Positions 16,475 to 25,655 of a stretch of DNA of 64,000 nucleotides are shown in pieces. Under the pieces are notes generated by a model. The model was not told the DNA's origin. It saw only the letters and a program-made list of their open reading frames with translations, and searched no databases. The stretch is taken from positions 620,001 to 684,000 of the forward strand of contig NZ_JARHUE010000001.1 of assembly GCF_029222905.1 (NCBI RefSeq). The letters are read 5' to 3'. Numbering within the stretch: the first letter of the stretch is position 1; each line of letters starts with the position of its first letter. The position numbers and the translations under genes were made by a program. This DNA is from Neptuniibacter sp. CAU 1671. GTDB taxonomy: Bacteria; Pseudomonadota; Gammaproteobacteria; Pseudomonadales; Balneatricaceae.

Positions 16475-19400
16475 TTAACGCTTTGCTGATGATAACATGC
16501 GGCGCATCAGGTTCAGAATCTCATCACGTTTTGCATAGATCTCTTCCAAACGCAGTTTTACCCGCTCAGGGTTGGGCTGGGACCTGTTCACAGCCATTAA
16601 TTCCGCAGCCATCTGATGCAACTCCCGGTGTAAACGGTCCACCGTGGAGAGTAAGGGGTTGTACTGGTAGTGCTCCGCCGCCTGATTACTGAGCCAGCGA
16701 CCAAAATTGCAATGCATCGGATCGAGCTCCAGGATTTCTGCAATATCCAGTACCCCGTTAAGCGCGGTTTCAAGGGTACGAATCCATGCCCGGTGTTCAG
16801 TACAGGCAAAGAGCAGAGGGATATCCTCCCGACTGACCCTGGCGGTACGCTGCCATAATTCTGGCGGCTGCCAGCTCCTCACCCAGGTATTGATCTGCTC
16901 AGCGGGCATCGGTTTGGCTATAAAGTACCCCTGTGCCACCTCACACCCCAGTTGCAGTAACAGCTCACCCTGGGATTCATTTTCAACACCTTCAGCCACC
17001 ACATCCCGACGGAAGGCCTGTGCCAGACCCAGTACACCTTCCAGAATCGCCAGATCTTCCGGGTCATCCAGCATGTCGCGCACAAACGACTGATCAATCT
17101 TAAGCTGTTGTGCCGGCAACCGCTTCAGGTAGGTCAGGGAAGAATATCCGGTGCCGAAGTCGTCCATGGCAAAACGCACACCGAACTGGCTGCAGGCTCT
17201 GATCACTCTGGAGACATGTTCGATATCTTCAAGTGCACTGGTTTCAAGCACTTCCAGCATCAGACAATCGGGTGACAACAGTGCATGTTGTTCCAGTTGT
17301 TGTTTTAACCACTCAACAAAATCGAGCTGCTGAATCTGATAGGCACTGACATTGACACTGACCGGCAGCACCAGTCCTTCCGAGCGCCAGCGCTGATGCT
17401 GCTGCAACGCTTCCTGCACCACCCAGGCACTCAGCTCAATCGACAGGGGATGGTTTTCAATCACCGGCAGGAAGTTCGCAGGTGACAACAGACCACGCTC
17501 CGGATGTTGCCAGCGGATCAGCGCTTCTACCCCTTCAATCACACCGCTGCGCATTCTGACCTTGGGCTGGTAGTGCAGTACAAATTCGCCCTCGGCCAAT
17601 GCATTCGCGATCCGATCGAGGGATTCGTGGTGACCGCGCAGGCTTCGGTCCTGTTCTGAGTCGAACCGGTGATAGCGGTTTTTACCGGCCAGTTTGGCCT
17701 GATACATCGCCTGATCTGCCTGTCGCAGCAGTTGATCCGCGTCCACCTCCTCCAGCTGCGGATAAAAAGTCACCCCGGCGCTGGCTGATACCTGAAGCAG
17801 GTTATCCTCAACCTTTATGGGTTTAGACGCTGCATCGAGCAAACGCTCCAGCACCGGGACACTGGCGTCTTCACTATCCAGATCCTCCAGCACAGCGACA
17901 AACTCATCGCCCCCCAGGCGGGCGAGCGTATCACTTTCTCGCAGTGCTTCTCGCATCCTGGTGGAGATATTCATCAGCAACTGGTCACCGCTATCATGAC
18001 CAAAGGTGTCGTTGACCTCTTTGAATCCATCAAGGTCCAGATAGACCACCGCGAGACGGTTATCCCGACGCTTAACCTTCTGAATGGCGTGACGGATGCG
18101 ATCCCCCATGAGCAGACGGTTTGGCAACCCTGTCAACGCATCGAAATGGGCGATATGTTCCAGACGACGCTGATGCTCTTTGAGTTCAGTAATATCCGCC
18201 AGCAGCGCCACATAGTGCTGTACCTGACCATGTTCATCTTTTACGGCGGTGATGGTCAGGCGCTCAAGAAATACCTGACCATCTTTTTTGCGGTTCCAGA
18301 TCTCCCCGGACCAGTAACCGTTTTCAGCCAGTTTCACCCACATCTGGCGATAATAAGAGGCATCCTGCTCACCGGACTGCAGGATGCTGGGGTTTTTACC
18401 CAGCACCTCATCACGCTGGTAGCCGGTAATCTCAGTGAAAGCTTTGTTCACATCCAGAATCAGCCCATCGCGGCTGGTGATCATGATGCCTTCAAGTGCA
18501 TGACTGAACACGTTCGCCGCCAGACGCAGTTCCTCTTCAGAACGTTTCTGGTCAGTGATGTCCTGAACCGTACCAAAACCACGCTGAAGTTTACCGTTCG
18601 TCTGGCGCCAGAACTGCCCTTTGGACAACACATAACGTACCGCACCACCGTCTTGTTTAATGCGGTGCACCAGCTCATACGCCAAACCATTTTTACGGGC
18701 ATGCAGCAATGTATGCAGTACTGCCTGACGATCATCCGGATGCACCATACGGATAAAGGACACAAAGTTAGGGGGTTGTAATCTTATGTGCAGATTCATC
18801 AGGTGGTACATCTCATCTGACCAGAACATCTTCCGGTCGGAGACGTTGTACTCCCAGCTCCCCAAACGGGCGATGCGCTGAGCTTCCAGCAAACGGTCCT
18901 TATGCTCGCGCAGATCCCGTTCAATCTGCTTGATGGTGGTGATCTCCTTGGCAATGCCATAGATCCCTATCACGCGGCCATGTTCATCCCTCAGCGGTCC
19001 TTTATTAGACAGGAATATATGTTTACCGGTGGGCGTATCCACCTCGGTTTCAAAGGTGCGTTCAGTCTGACGCGAAATAATCAGCTGATCATTCAGTCGC
19101 AGCTGCGCTGCCTGAGTGGCAGGGAACAACGCCCGGTCATCCTTGCCCAGAATTTCCGCGACCGGCATCGCCAGAATCCGCGCCAGGGCTTCATTACACA
19201 TGGTGTAACGGCCTTGCAGATCCTTGGCAAAAATTGGCTCGGTCGAGCTGTCAGCAATCGCTGAAAGGAGTCGTTGCGTCCTTAGCCGGTTTGCCTGAAG
19301 CGCCTGTATCGAACGCCCAACAGACAGTTTCTGGATCTGATAGAGATATACCAGACCAAAAAACAGCACGATCAGCATCAGAAGGGCCATGGCGTTGATC

Positions 19401-20590
19401 AGCCAGACCTCATACTTCATCCCCGCATAGACTTCCTGCAGGTCAAGTTTTACCAGCAGATACCATGCCGTGTCGGGTATCTGACGCGAGACCCCCAGAC
19501 TGGGTTTGAGTTGATAATCCAGACCCCGGACGACTTCACCCAGACGCACCCTGCCCCGCAACACCTGAGCCTCAAGCAGATCGGGCGTGACCAGGGTAAA
19601 GCGGTTTTCCAGTTGGGGCGGATTCAGAAAACGCACATGGTTCAGGTAGACCACATGTTGATCTTCCTGTTTGAACAACACCACATCACCACTCGTGTTA
19701 GGTACCGGCCACTGCAACAGGTCAGGCCATAACCCTTTGGCAGGATTCGCACGAAACACCACAACCGGATTCCCCCCCTGCGGATTGACAGGCAGTGGAA
19801 CCATGAAGTCGATCAGGCTACGGGAAGGATCAAGTAGATAGGGCATCAAAAGCTGATGCGCAGGCTGGTTTGAAACATCGTAGAGGGTTTCTCTGAACAG
19901 CGCGCTTTCCTGCTGTTGACTTGCTGGCGGATCGCCCCAGATACGCTGCAGATGCTGGTCATACAGCGTCACCTGCTGGTACTGGTCGGTTTTTTTGATC
20001 TGGTAGAGCCGGTCCTGCAGCATTCGACTGGCTGTTTGTTTGCCAGAGCGCTGCCACTCGCTGTATTGCATCCGCAGCTCGTCACTGTCCTTAAGGTACT
20101 CAAGGGACTTTAAACGGTTGGTGATCCAGTTCGTCACCTCAGCCTGTTTCAGATCAGCAATGGATTGCAGCCGGGCGATTTCATTGCTCTCACGCTGCTG
20201 AATGCTGTAGCCCGTTGCCAGCGCCGCTGCCAGTAAGCAGACCCCTGCCAATACCGCAAATATCCAGCTCAGACGGAAGCGGTAATTTTTCAGAATCCGG
20301 CTGTCGCTATGCTTATCCTGCCGTTTCAGCAGCAAGCCAAACACCACAGTTGTCAGGAACAACATGATCCCATCCAGCAAAAAGCCGGTGAGGATCTGCT
20401 GGTAGGGATCGGCTATCAGCCAGGTTAATAAAGTATCCGAAAGCAGCCAGAAAATAAGTGCCGCTGCGCCATAGAGCAACAGCGGTCCCATCAGCTCCTG
20501 ATAGGAGTTAAGTAAAGAACCCTGATCCGGGTTTGATTCGGTAACAGACAGATCATTAAGCGCCCCGGCGTCAGGCGTCGACTTTTCCAT
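16475..20590 (-). CDS. PAS-GGDEF-EAL c-di-GMP enzyme with C-terminal CZB zinc-binding domain
   Basis: A 1371-residue membrane protein. Three N-terminal TM segments (near 35-60, 70-90, 110-135), a periplasmic sensory region to about 395, a TM near 400, then three PAS domains (about 440-560, 575-690, 695-810), GGDEF (intact RLGGDEF near 890), EAL (intact VEALIRW near 1020; MDDFGTGYSS) and, from about 1262, a CZB domain with zinc-ligand pattern H...HCNFGRWL...HRELH. Both catalytic motifs are complete. CZB is known from chemoreceptors and from the zinc-inhibited cyclase DgcZ. The start is placed at ATG 20590 (AGGTG six bases upstream); a GTG at 20599 is possible. First gene of the 20590-13851 unit. 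Confidence 0.92.
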   Translation of the reverse strand: MEKSTPDAGALNDLSVTESNPDQGSLLNSYQELMGPLLLYGAAALIFWLLSDTLLTWLIADPYQQILTGFLLDGIMLFLTTVVFGLLLKRQDKHSDSRILKNYRFRLSWIFAVLAGVCLLAAALATGYSIQQRESNEIARLQSIADLKQAEVTNWITNRLKSLEYLKDSDELRMQYSEWQRSGKQTASRMLQDRLYQIKKTDQYQQVTLYDQHLQRIWGDPPASQQQESALFRETLYDVSNQPAHQLLMPYLLDPSRSLIDFMVPLPVNPQGGNPVVVFRANPAKGLWPDLLQWPVPNTSGDVVLFKQEDQHVVYLNHVRFLNPPQLENRFTLVTPDLLEAQVLRGRVRLGEVVRGLDYQLKPSLGVSRQIPDTAWYLLVKLDLQEVYAGMKYEVWLINAMALLMLIVLFFGLVYLYQIQKLSVGRSIQALQANRLRTQRLLSAIADSSTEPIFAKDLQGRYTMCNEALARILAMPVAEILGKDDRALFPATQAAQLRLNDQLIISRQTERTFETEVDTPTGKHIFLSNKGPLRDEHGRVIGIYGIAKEITTIKQIERDLREHKDRLLEAQRIARLGSWEYNVSDRKMFWSDEMYHLMNLHIRLQPPNFVSFIRMVHPDDRQAVLHTLLHARKNGLAYELVHRIKQDGGAVRYVLSKGQFWRQTNGKLQRGFGTVQDITDQKRSEEELRLAANVFSHALEGIMITSRDGLILDVNKAFTEITGYQRDEVLGKNPSILQSGEQDASYYRQMWVKLAENGYWSGEIWNRKKDGQVFLERLTITAVKDEHGQVQHYVALLADITELKEHQRRLEHIAHFDALTGLPNRLLMGDRIRHAIQKVKRRDNRLAVVYLDLDGFKEVNDTFGHDSGDQLLMNISTRMREALRESDTLARLGGDEFVAVLEDLDSEDASVPVLERLLDAASKPIKVEDNLLQVSASAGVTFYPQLEEVDADQLLRQADQAMYQAKLAGKNRYHRFDSEQDRSLRGHHESLDRIANALAEGEFVLHYQPKVRMRSGVIEGVEALIRWQHPERGLLSPANFLPVIENHPLSIELSAWVVQEALQQHQRWRSEGLVLPVSVNVSAYQIQQLDFVEWLKQQLEQHALLSPDCLMLEVLETSALEDIEHVSRVIRACSQFGVRFAMDDFGTGYSSLTYLKRLPAQQLKIDQSFVRDMLDDPEDLAILEGVLGLAQAFRRDVVAEGVENESQGELLLQLGCEVAQGYFIAKPMPAEQINTWVRSWQPPELWQRTARVSREDIPLLFACTEHRAWIRTLETALNGVLDIAEILELDPMHCNFGRWLSNQAAEHYQYNPLLSTVDRLHRELHQMAAELMAVNRSQPNPERVKLRLEEIYAKRDEILNLMRRMLSSAKR

Positions 20591-20651
20591 ATCGTTCACC
20601 TACCAGAGAAATATGCCGTTTTACGACGCAGTAAACCAACAAACACCAGCA

Positions 20652-21971
20652 TCAATTCAGCCCGCCTATCTGCCGGGCCAGGTAAGTCGCATAGTTGTCG
20701 GTCATACCACTGATAAAATCCAGCGCCCGCATATACGCAGGATAAAGTTGCATACCGGGGTCAGGCGCATGAATGCCCATCAGACTGATAATCCGTTCAC
20801 TGCGATAGCTGAGCTCCTGACCGGCAAGACTATGGTTTTCATACACCGCATGACAGAAAGCCTCCAGCAGGATGCCAAGAATGGTATAGGCCCCCACCTC
20901 CAGTTCGGTTTTACGGGTGTCGGGAAAGACCTGTTCACGCGCCAGTGTTTTTGCCCGCCGGATACCTGCAGCGACATCAGGGTCTCCATCCAGCAACAGT
21001 TCACCAGTGTAGTCACCCGCCATAATGGCAGACTGATTGCTCAGATAGGCTCTGACCGTCGAGTTCACCATATGTTCCATCGCCTTGCCGCGCAGAGCAG
21101 AGATCTTGCGACGGGCAGACGCCTGAGAGGAAAGAATGTCATCATCAAAGGTTTCAACACCACAGAGCTGCAGCAGAATCGGACGAATCTCTTCAAAATG
21201 CAGAATACTCAGCTCCACCGCATCTTCAAGATCGACGATGGCATAACAGATATCATCGGCGGCTTCCATCAGATAGGTCAGTGGATGGCGGCACCAGCGA
21301 TTTTCACCCTTGGGGATCAGACCCAGCTCTTCACCCAGATGATTTAAGACCTCAAGTTCGGTCAGGTAGGCACTGAATTTACCCCGACTGCCAGCATCTG
21401 CAGCACCCCAAGGGTATTTCAGTAAGGTACCCAAGGTTGGATAGGTCAGGCGAAGGCCGCCGTCAAACAGATGGTTTTCAATGCGTGTCACTACCCGGAA
21501 TCCCTGCGCATTACCTTCAAAGGTCATCAGGTCTTTGCGTTCCAGATCCGTCAGGTCCTGCAGAAAGACGCTGTGCTGTTGACGTTTAAACCAGTCACGA
21601 ATTGCGTATTCGCCCGCATGACCAAAAGGCGGATTACCGATGTCGTGGGCCAGACAGGCAGACTGCACAATCATGCCAATATCGTAAGCACTGGCCCAGT
21701 CAGGCAGCTGATCCTGAATGGCCTCACCTACACGAATACCGAGACTGCGGCCCAAACTTCCGACCTCGATGGAATGTGTCAGCCGGGTATGAATATGATC
21801 ATTCAGCGACATCGGATGCACCTGGGTTTTGCGCCCAAGCCGTCTGAAGGCACTGGAAAAGATGATGCGATCCTGATCCTTGTGGAAATGGCTGCGCCCT
21901 GCTTCCTCCGCTGGCAGTTCGGCATGACCATAACGGCGGGTAGTGAGCAGACGGTGCCACTGCATTGACAT
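20652..21971 (-). CDS. dgt: Deoxyguanosinetriphosphate triphosphohydrolase-like HD protein
   Basis: A 439-residue HD-domain dNTPase that cleaves dGTP or other dNTPs to nucleoside and tripolyphosphate. Hallmarks: RIIFSSAFRRLGRKTQV, the HD metal motif with TRLTHSIEV (first His) and CLAHDIGNPPFGHAGE, and YLMEAADDICYAIVDLEDA. Length fits the dgt-like branch common in gammaproteobacteria. AAGGA precedes the ATG at 21971 by nine bases. It is divergent from fumC and stands alone, 61 bases before the GGDEF-EAL-CZB gene. Confidence 0.92.
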   Translation of the reverse strand: MSMQWHRLLTTRRYGHAELPAEEAGRSHFHKDQDRIIFSSAFRRLGRKTQVHPMSLNDHIHTRLTHSIEVGSLGRSLGIRVGEAIQDQLPDWASAYDIGMIVQSACLAHDIGNPPFGHAGEYAIRDWFKRQQHSVFLQDLTDLERKDLMTFEGNAQGFRVVTRIENHLFDGGLRLTYPTLGTLLKYPWGAADAGSRGKFSAYLTELEVLNHLGEELGLIPKGENRWCRHPLTYLMEAADDICYAIVDLEDAVELSILHFEEIRPILLQLCGVETFDDDILSSQASARRKISALRGKAMEHMVNSTVRAYLSNQSAIMAGDYTGELLLDGDPDVAAGIRRAKTLAREQVFPDTRKTELEVGAYTILGILLEAFCHAVYENHSLAGQELSYRSERIISLMGIHAPDPGMQLYPAYMRALDFISGMTDNYATYLARQIGGLN

Positions 21972-22068
21972 TTATACGGTTCCTTCGTAATTCAACATTC
22001 GTAGATGACTATTGTTATCGGCCAAGTGCAAGAGTTCCACTGCAAAAACATTCATCTACAGGAGAGCT

Positions 22069-22086
22069 ATGCTTAATATGAGGTGA
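22069..22086 (+). CDS. Possible five-codon leader ORF before fumC
   Basis: The frame encodes MLNMR and its TGA overlaps the AGGTGA that acts as ribosome site for fumC. AGGAG sits four bases before this ATG, a better match than the fumC site. The layout suggests translational coupling into fumC. Very short, so it could be chance. Confidence 0.3.
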   Translation: MLNMR

Positions 22087-22090
22087 TGTT

Positions 22091-23467
22091 ATGAAAACAA
22101 CACGAACCGAAACCGATAGCATGGGGCCGCTTGAAGTCCCTGCAGATGCCCTCTATGGCGCCCAAACCCAGCGCGCAGTCGACAACTTTACGATCAGTGG
22201 TCAAACAATGCCAGTCAGCTTTATCAAGGCATTGATCCTGATCAAAGCCGCCGCGGCTCGCACGCATATCTCACTGGGCACCCTACCGGAAAACGTCGGT
22301 GAAGCCATTGTTAATGCAGCAGATACGTTGCTGGAAACACCTGAACTGATGCAGCACTTCCCGGTGGATGTTTACCAGACCGGCTCCGGTACCAGCAGTA
22401 ATATGAACGCCAATGAAGTCCTCGCAACCATGGCCAGTGCAACATTGGGCGAGACCGTTTCGCCCAACGATCAGGTCAATCTGGGACAGAGCAGTAATGA
22501 TGTGATCCCAAGCGCGATCCATGTCAGCGCAGCCATGGTACTGGATCAGGCACTGCTGCCCGCCCTGTCCCATCTGAGCAGTGTACTGAGTCATAAAGGT
22601 GAACAGCTCAACGGTATGATTAAAACCGGCCGCACTCACCTGATGGATGCCATGCCGGTACAGATGACACAGGTGCTGGATGGCTGGGCCTGTCAGATCG
22701 ACCAGAACCGCGAGCAGCTCATTGCCCTGCAGCCGCTACTCCACACATTGGCCCAAGGCGGGACAGCGGTGGGGACCGGAGTCAATGCGCCGGCGGGTTT
22801 TCCAGCGCTCTTCTGTGAACAGCTCAGCGCAGCAACCGGCATTACCTTTCAGCCTGCGCGTAGCTATTTTGCCCATATGGGTTCGCAGGATATTGCCGTG
22901 GCCCTGTCTGGCCAGCTGAAAACACTGGCGGTCAGCCTGATGAAAATTGCCAATGACCTGCGCTGGATGAATTCAGGCCCGTTGGCCGGGCTGGCCGAGA
23001 TAGAACTGGAAGCACTGCAACCCGGCTCTTCAATTATGCCCGGCAAGGTCAATCCGGTGATTCCGGAAGCGGTTACCATGGTAGCAGCCCGGGTGATGGG
23101 CAATGACACCAGCATCACCGTGGCAGGACAGTCCGGCAACTTTGAACTCAATGTCATGCTGCCGTTGATCGCCCATTGCCTGCTCGACAGTCTGCAGATT
23201 CTCGCTCAGGCCTGCACTGCGCTGGCAGACAAGGCCATTGCGAGTTTTAAGGTCAATCAGCATCAGCTGGAAAAAGCCCTGAACCGCAATCCGATTCTGG
23301 TCACGGCGCTGAATCCGGTGATTGGCTATATGAAAGCGGCTGAGATTGCGAAAAAAGCCTGTCAGCAACAACGGCCAATCATTGACGTTGCTTTGGAAGA
23401 AACCGATCTGGATCGGGCTACGCTCACTGCATTGCTGGACCCAGAGAAACTGACCCGCGGGCAATAG
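22091..23467 (+). CDS. fumC: Class II fumarate hydratase
   Basis: Interconverts fumarate and malate in the TCA cycle without an iron-sulphur cluster. The 458 residues match the family length. Signature motifs: TGSGTSSNMNANEV, the catalytic-loop signature GSSIMPGKVNPVIPE (about 312-326) and the fumarase TGRTHLMDAMPV segment with the active-site His. AGGTG lies seven bases before the ATG. Class II enzymes are oxygen-stable and often induced under iron limitation or oxidative stress; no Fur or SoxS site was recognised. Downstream it ends one base from the convergent VOC gene. Confidence 0.96.
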   Translation: MKTTRTETDSMGPLEVPADALYGAQTQRAVDNFTISGQTMPVSFIKALILIKAAAARTHISLGTLPENVGEAIVNAADTLLETPELMQHFPVDVYQTGSGTSSNMNANEVLATMASATLGETVSPNDQVNLGQSSNDVIPSAIHVSAAMVLDQALLPALSHLSSVLSHKGEQLNGMIKTGRTHLMDAMPVQMTQVLDGWACQIDQNREQLIALQPLLHTLAQGGTAVGTGVNAPAGFPALFCEQLSAATGITFQPARSYFAHMGSQDIAVALSGQLKTLAVSLMKIANDLRWMNSGPLAGLAEIELEALQPGSSIMPGKVNPVIPEAVTMVAARVMGNDTSITVAGQSGNFELNVMLPLIAHCLLDSLQILAQACTALADKAIASFKVNQHQLEKALNRNPILVTALNPVIGYMKAAEIAKKACQQQRPIIDVALEETDLDRATLTALLDPEKLTRGQ

Positions 23468-23468
23468 C

Positions 23469-23852
23469 TCAGACGTCATCGGACTCGGCTTTCAGCTCGA
23501 TACAGTTACCGTCCGGATCTTCCAGATACAGTGAGTCGCCAAAACCAGTAGCACCATAGCGGCGCTCAACATTACCCAGCAGGGTTACATTTTCGCTTTC
23601 GAGCCAGGCGCGAATCCGTTCGCCATCAAACGCCCGAATCCGCAGGCATAGGTGGTCCATATTCTGCCCGGAAGCAGCGGGCTCGCCAGGGCGAAGGTCG
23701 ATCAGACTGTGACCGGCTCGCAACTGATACAGGGGTATCGACTCCACTGTACGCTCCAACCGACAACCCAGAATACGGCAGTAAAAATCCAGGCTGCGCG
23801 TGATGTCGCGACACCGGATAACCACATGATCAATGCCAATGATAGAAAGCAT
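23469..23852 (-). CDS. VOC-family (glyoxalase/dioxygenase-like) protein
   Basis: A 127-residue protein of two beta-alpha-beta-beta-beta modules. The first has HVVIRCRDITRSLDFYCRILG with a potential metal His, the second HLCLRIRAFDGERIRAWL and the C-terminal SLYLEDPDGNCIELK with the Glu ligand. The metal positions are kept, so an enzyme rather than only a binding protein is likely. The substrate cannot be told. Monocistronic; convergent with fumC and divergent from ppiA. Confidence 0.87.
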   Translation of the reverse strand: MLSIIGIDHVVIRCRDITRSLDFYCRILGCRLERTVESIPLYQLRAGHSLIDLRPGEPAASGQNMDHLCLRIRAFDGERIRAWLESENVTLLGNVERRYGATGFGDSLYLEDPDGNCIELKAESDDV

Positions 23853-24004
23853 AACAAACCTGCTTCAGGTTAATGGACTGAGTTTCGCACACTGTTTCAG
23901 AATACTTTAGAATGCTCCCGGAACTTTTGCCCAGCCACGCGACTCAGTAACGGGGTGTGGGTAACCTGCCCTATCAACAACAATAACGTCAAGGACAACA
24001 GACT

Positions 24005-24574
24005 ATGCGACATATCCTTCTTTCTCTGTGCTTGTTGCTGAGCGCAGCCTTCAGTCATGCAGAGGCAGAACAGGACAATCCCCATGTGATTCTGCAGACC
24101 AACCACGGTGTAATCGAGCTGGAGCTTTTCCAGGACCAGGCACCTGAAACCGTGAAAAATTTCCTGACCTATGTCGATGATGGCTTTTACAACAACACCG
24201 TGTTTCATCGTGTGATCAGAGGTTTCATGATTCAGGGCGGCGGCTTTACCGCAGACCTGAACCGCAAAACCACCCGCGGTCCGGTCCGTAACGAATCCCA
24301 TAATGGTCTGAGCAACCTGCAGGGCACCATCGCAATGGCACGCACCAGCAATCCTGACAGTGCCACAGCGCAGTTCTTTATCAATGCGGTAGATAACCCG
24401 ATGCTGGATATGCGTCCGGGCCGAATGGGCTACACCGTATTTGGCCGCGTGGTAACAGGCATGGATGTGGTCACCGCGATCAACAACGTGCCAACCACCA
24501 TGAAAGGCAGTCACCGTGATGTTCCGGAACAGGACGTGACGCTGGAAAAAGCCTTCAGAAAAGGCGCGCAGTAA
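24005..24574 (+). CDS. ppiA: Periplasmic cyclophilin-type peptidyl-prolyl isomerase
   Basis: Catalyses cis-trans isomerisation of X-Pro bonds. The 189 residues have a signal peptide (HILLSLCLLLSAAFSHAEA) and the short cyclophilin fold: FHRVIRGFMIQGG with the catalytic Arg, AMARTSNPDSATAQFFINA, and GYTVFGRVVTGMDVV. This is the PpiA/CypA group; the signal peptide separates it from cytoplasmic PpiB. A strong hairpin follows the stop. Confidence 0.93.
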   Translation: MRHILLSLCLLLSAAFSHAEAEQDNPHVILQTNHGVIELELFQDQAPETVKNFLTYVDDGFYNNTVFHRVIRGFMIQGGGFTADLNRKTTRGPVRNESHNGLSNLQGTIAMARTSNPDSATAQFFINAVDNPMLDMRPGRMGYTVFGRVVTGMDVVTAINNVPTTMKGSHRDVPEQDVTLEKAFRKGAQ

Positions 24575-24582
24575 TCACTGCT

Positions 24583-24609
24583 AAGGCAGCGCCCGTTGGG
24601 TGCTGCCTT
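24583..24609. terminator. Bidirectional hairpin between ppiA and the thioesterase gene
   Basis: AAGGCAGCGCCC (24583-24594), loop GTT, GGGTGCTGCCTT (24598-24609): a 12-bp stem with one G-T pair. It lies 9 bases after ppiA and 15 bases after the end of the convergent gene. The flanking T and A runs are short, so termination may be partial. Confidence 0.7.
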
Positions 24610-24623
24610 CTGATCTAAGCGGG

Positions 24624-25079
24624 TTAAGGCTCAAAAGCAACATACTGACCCTGCAAACGCAACGCCACTGTCTCTCCCTGACGTACACGCACTTCAAGAT
24701 TCAGCCGTGTTCTGCCCCGATCCCTGTAGCGACTCAGTGCCTCATCCAGCACTGCTTGCGTTGGAAGCTCCGTCTCAACCACAAAATCGCCAGTGACCGG
24801 TTTCAGGTATTCAACCTGGCTCTCTTTCACCACCACCGATGCTTTAATGCCAGCCTCTTCCAGCCAGAGAGTGGTGATACTCCAGCCGCAGAGGGTGGCC
24901 AGTGCTACCTGAGAGCCGCCAAACCCGGTGCCTTTATCATTCACATTCGGTGCAAGTGCAGCTGGCATCTGTAACTGCTGGCCATTCCAGTTGGGCGTGC
25001 TCAATCCCATATGACAGGTCAGCGGAATTTCCCGCTTGAGACGGGCGAGAAACGCTTCACCGCTGACACGTTCAGCCAT
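24624..25079 (-). CDS. YiiD C-terminal-type thioesterase (hotdog fold)
   Basis: A 151-residue protein with the YiiD_C thioesterase pattern: PLTCHMGL, the glycine-rich NDKGTGFGGSQVALATLCGW helix entry, and a beta-sheet half ending LRLQGQYVAFEP. It probably hydrolyses an acyl-thioester; the substrate is unknown. ATG codons at 25082 and 25079 are both possible. The second has GGAG seven bases upstream and is used here. It overlaps the nitroreductase gene by eight bases, so the two are coupled. Confidence 0.8.
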   Translation of the reverse strand: MAERVSGEAFLARLKREIPLTCHMGLSTPNWNGQQLQMPAALAPNVNDKGTGFGGSQVALATLCGWSITTLWLEEAGIKASVVVKESQVEYLKPVTGDFVVETELPTQAVLDEALSRYRDRGRTRLNLEVRVRQGETVALRLQGQYVAFEP

Positions 25080-25641
25080 CATTTGGCTCCGGCCAGCGCG
25101 TGATATAGGCATCTGTTTCGACCTTAGGTATGCGACGCTCTCGCACCGGGGTACCCAGGTAGATAAAACCGATGATGCTTTCATCGGCACTCAGGCCGAG
25201 CCCTGTGTGTACAACCGGATGGTACGCCATACCACCCGTACGCCACATGGCACCCAGCCCCAGCGCATGGGCCGCCAGAATCATATTCTGAGCACTGCAG
25301 CCCGCGGAGATCTGTTGTTCCAGTACCGGTACCTTCGGGTGTTCAAGCCCTTTGGCAATCACCACAACAATCGTGGGAGCCCGTAGTGGTTTACCGGCGG
25401 TTTTCTGTACCTTCTCTTCCGCCAACTCCGGGTCATCACTTAACGCCGCCCGGGTAAACAACTTACCCAGTGCAAGCCGGTCATCCCCTTCAATCAGCAG
25501 AAAGCGCCAGGGTTTTAGCGCACCGTGATCAGGTGCTCTGACTGCGGCAGTAAAGATCTGATTTAGTTGCTCTGCAGTCGGACCAGGGGCTTCCAGCAGG
25601 GGCATTGAAACCCGTTCATGTAACAGTGTCAGTGCATCCAC
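25072..25641 (-). CDS. YdjA-type nitroreductase family protein
   Basis: A 189-residue FMN-dependent nitroreductase-like protein close in pattern and length to E. coli YdjA: AVRAPDHGALKPWRFLLIEG (FMN-phosphate contacts), GCSAQNMILAAHALGLGAMWRTG, and FIYLGTP near the C-terminus. Members use NAD(P)H to reduce quinones or nitro groups; the physiological substrate is unknown. It lies 14 bases after queF and overlaps the thioesterase gene. Confidence 0.88.
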   Translation of the reverse strand: MDALTLLHERVSMPLLEAPGPTAEQLNQIFTAAVRAPDHGALKPWRFLLIEGDDRLALGKLFTRAALSDDPELAEEKVQKTAGKPLRAPTIVVVIAKGLEHPKVPVLEQQISAGCSAQNMILAAHALGLGAMWRTGGMAYHPVVHTGLGLSADESIIGFIYLGTPVRERRIPKVETDAYITRWPEPNDG

Positions 25642-25655
25642 AACGATCCCCCCGC

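Noticed and set aside
18481-18765. Minus-strand alternative frames within the GGDEF-EAL-CZB gene
   Set aside because: They lie in another frame of a gene with intact PAS, GGDEF and EAL motifs and have no independent start signal.
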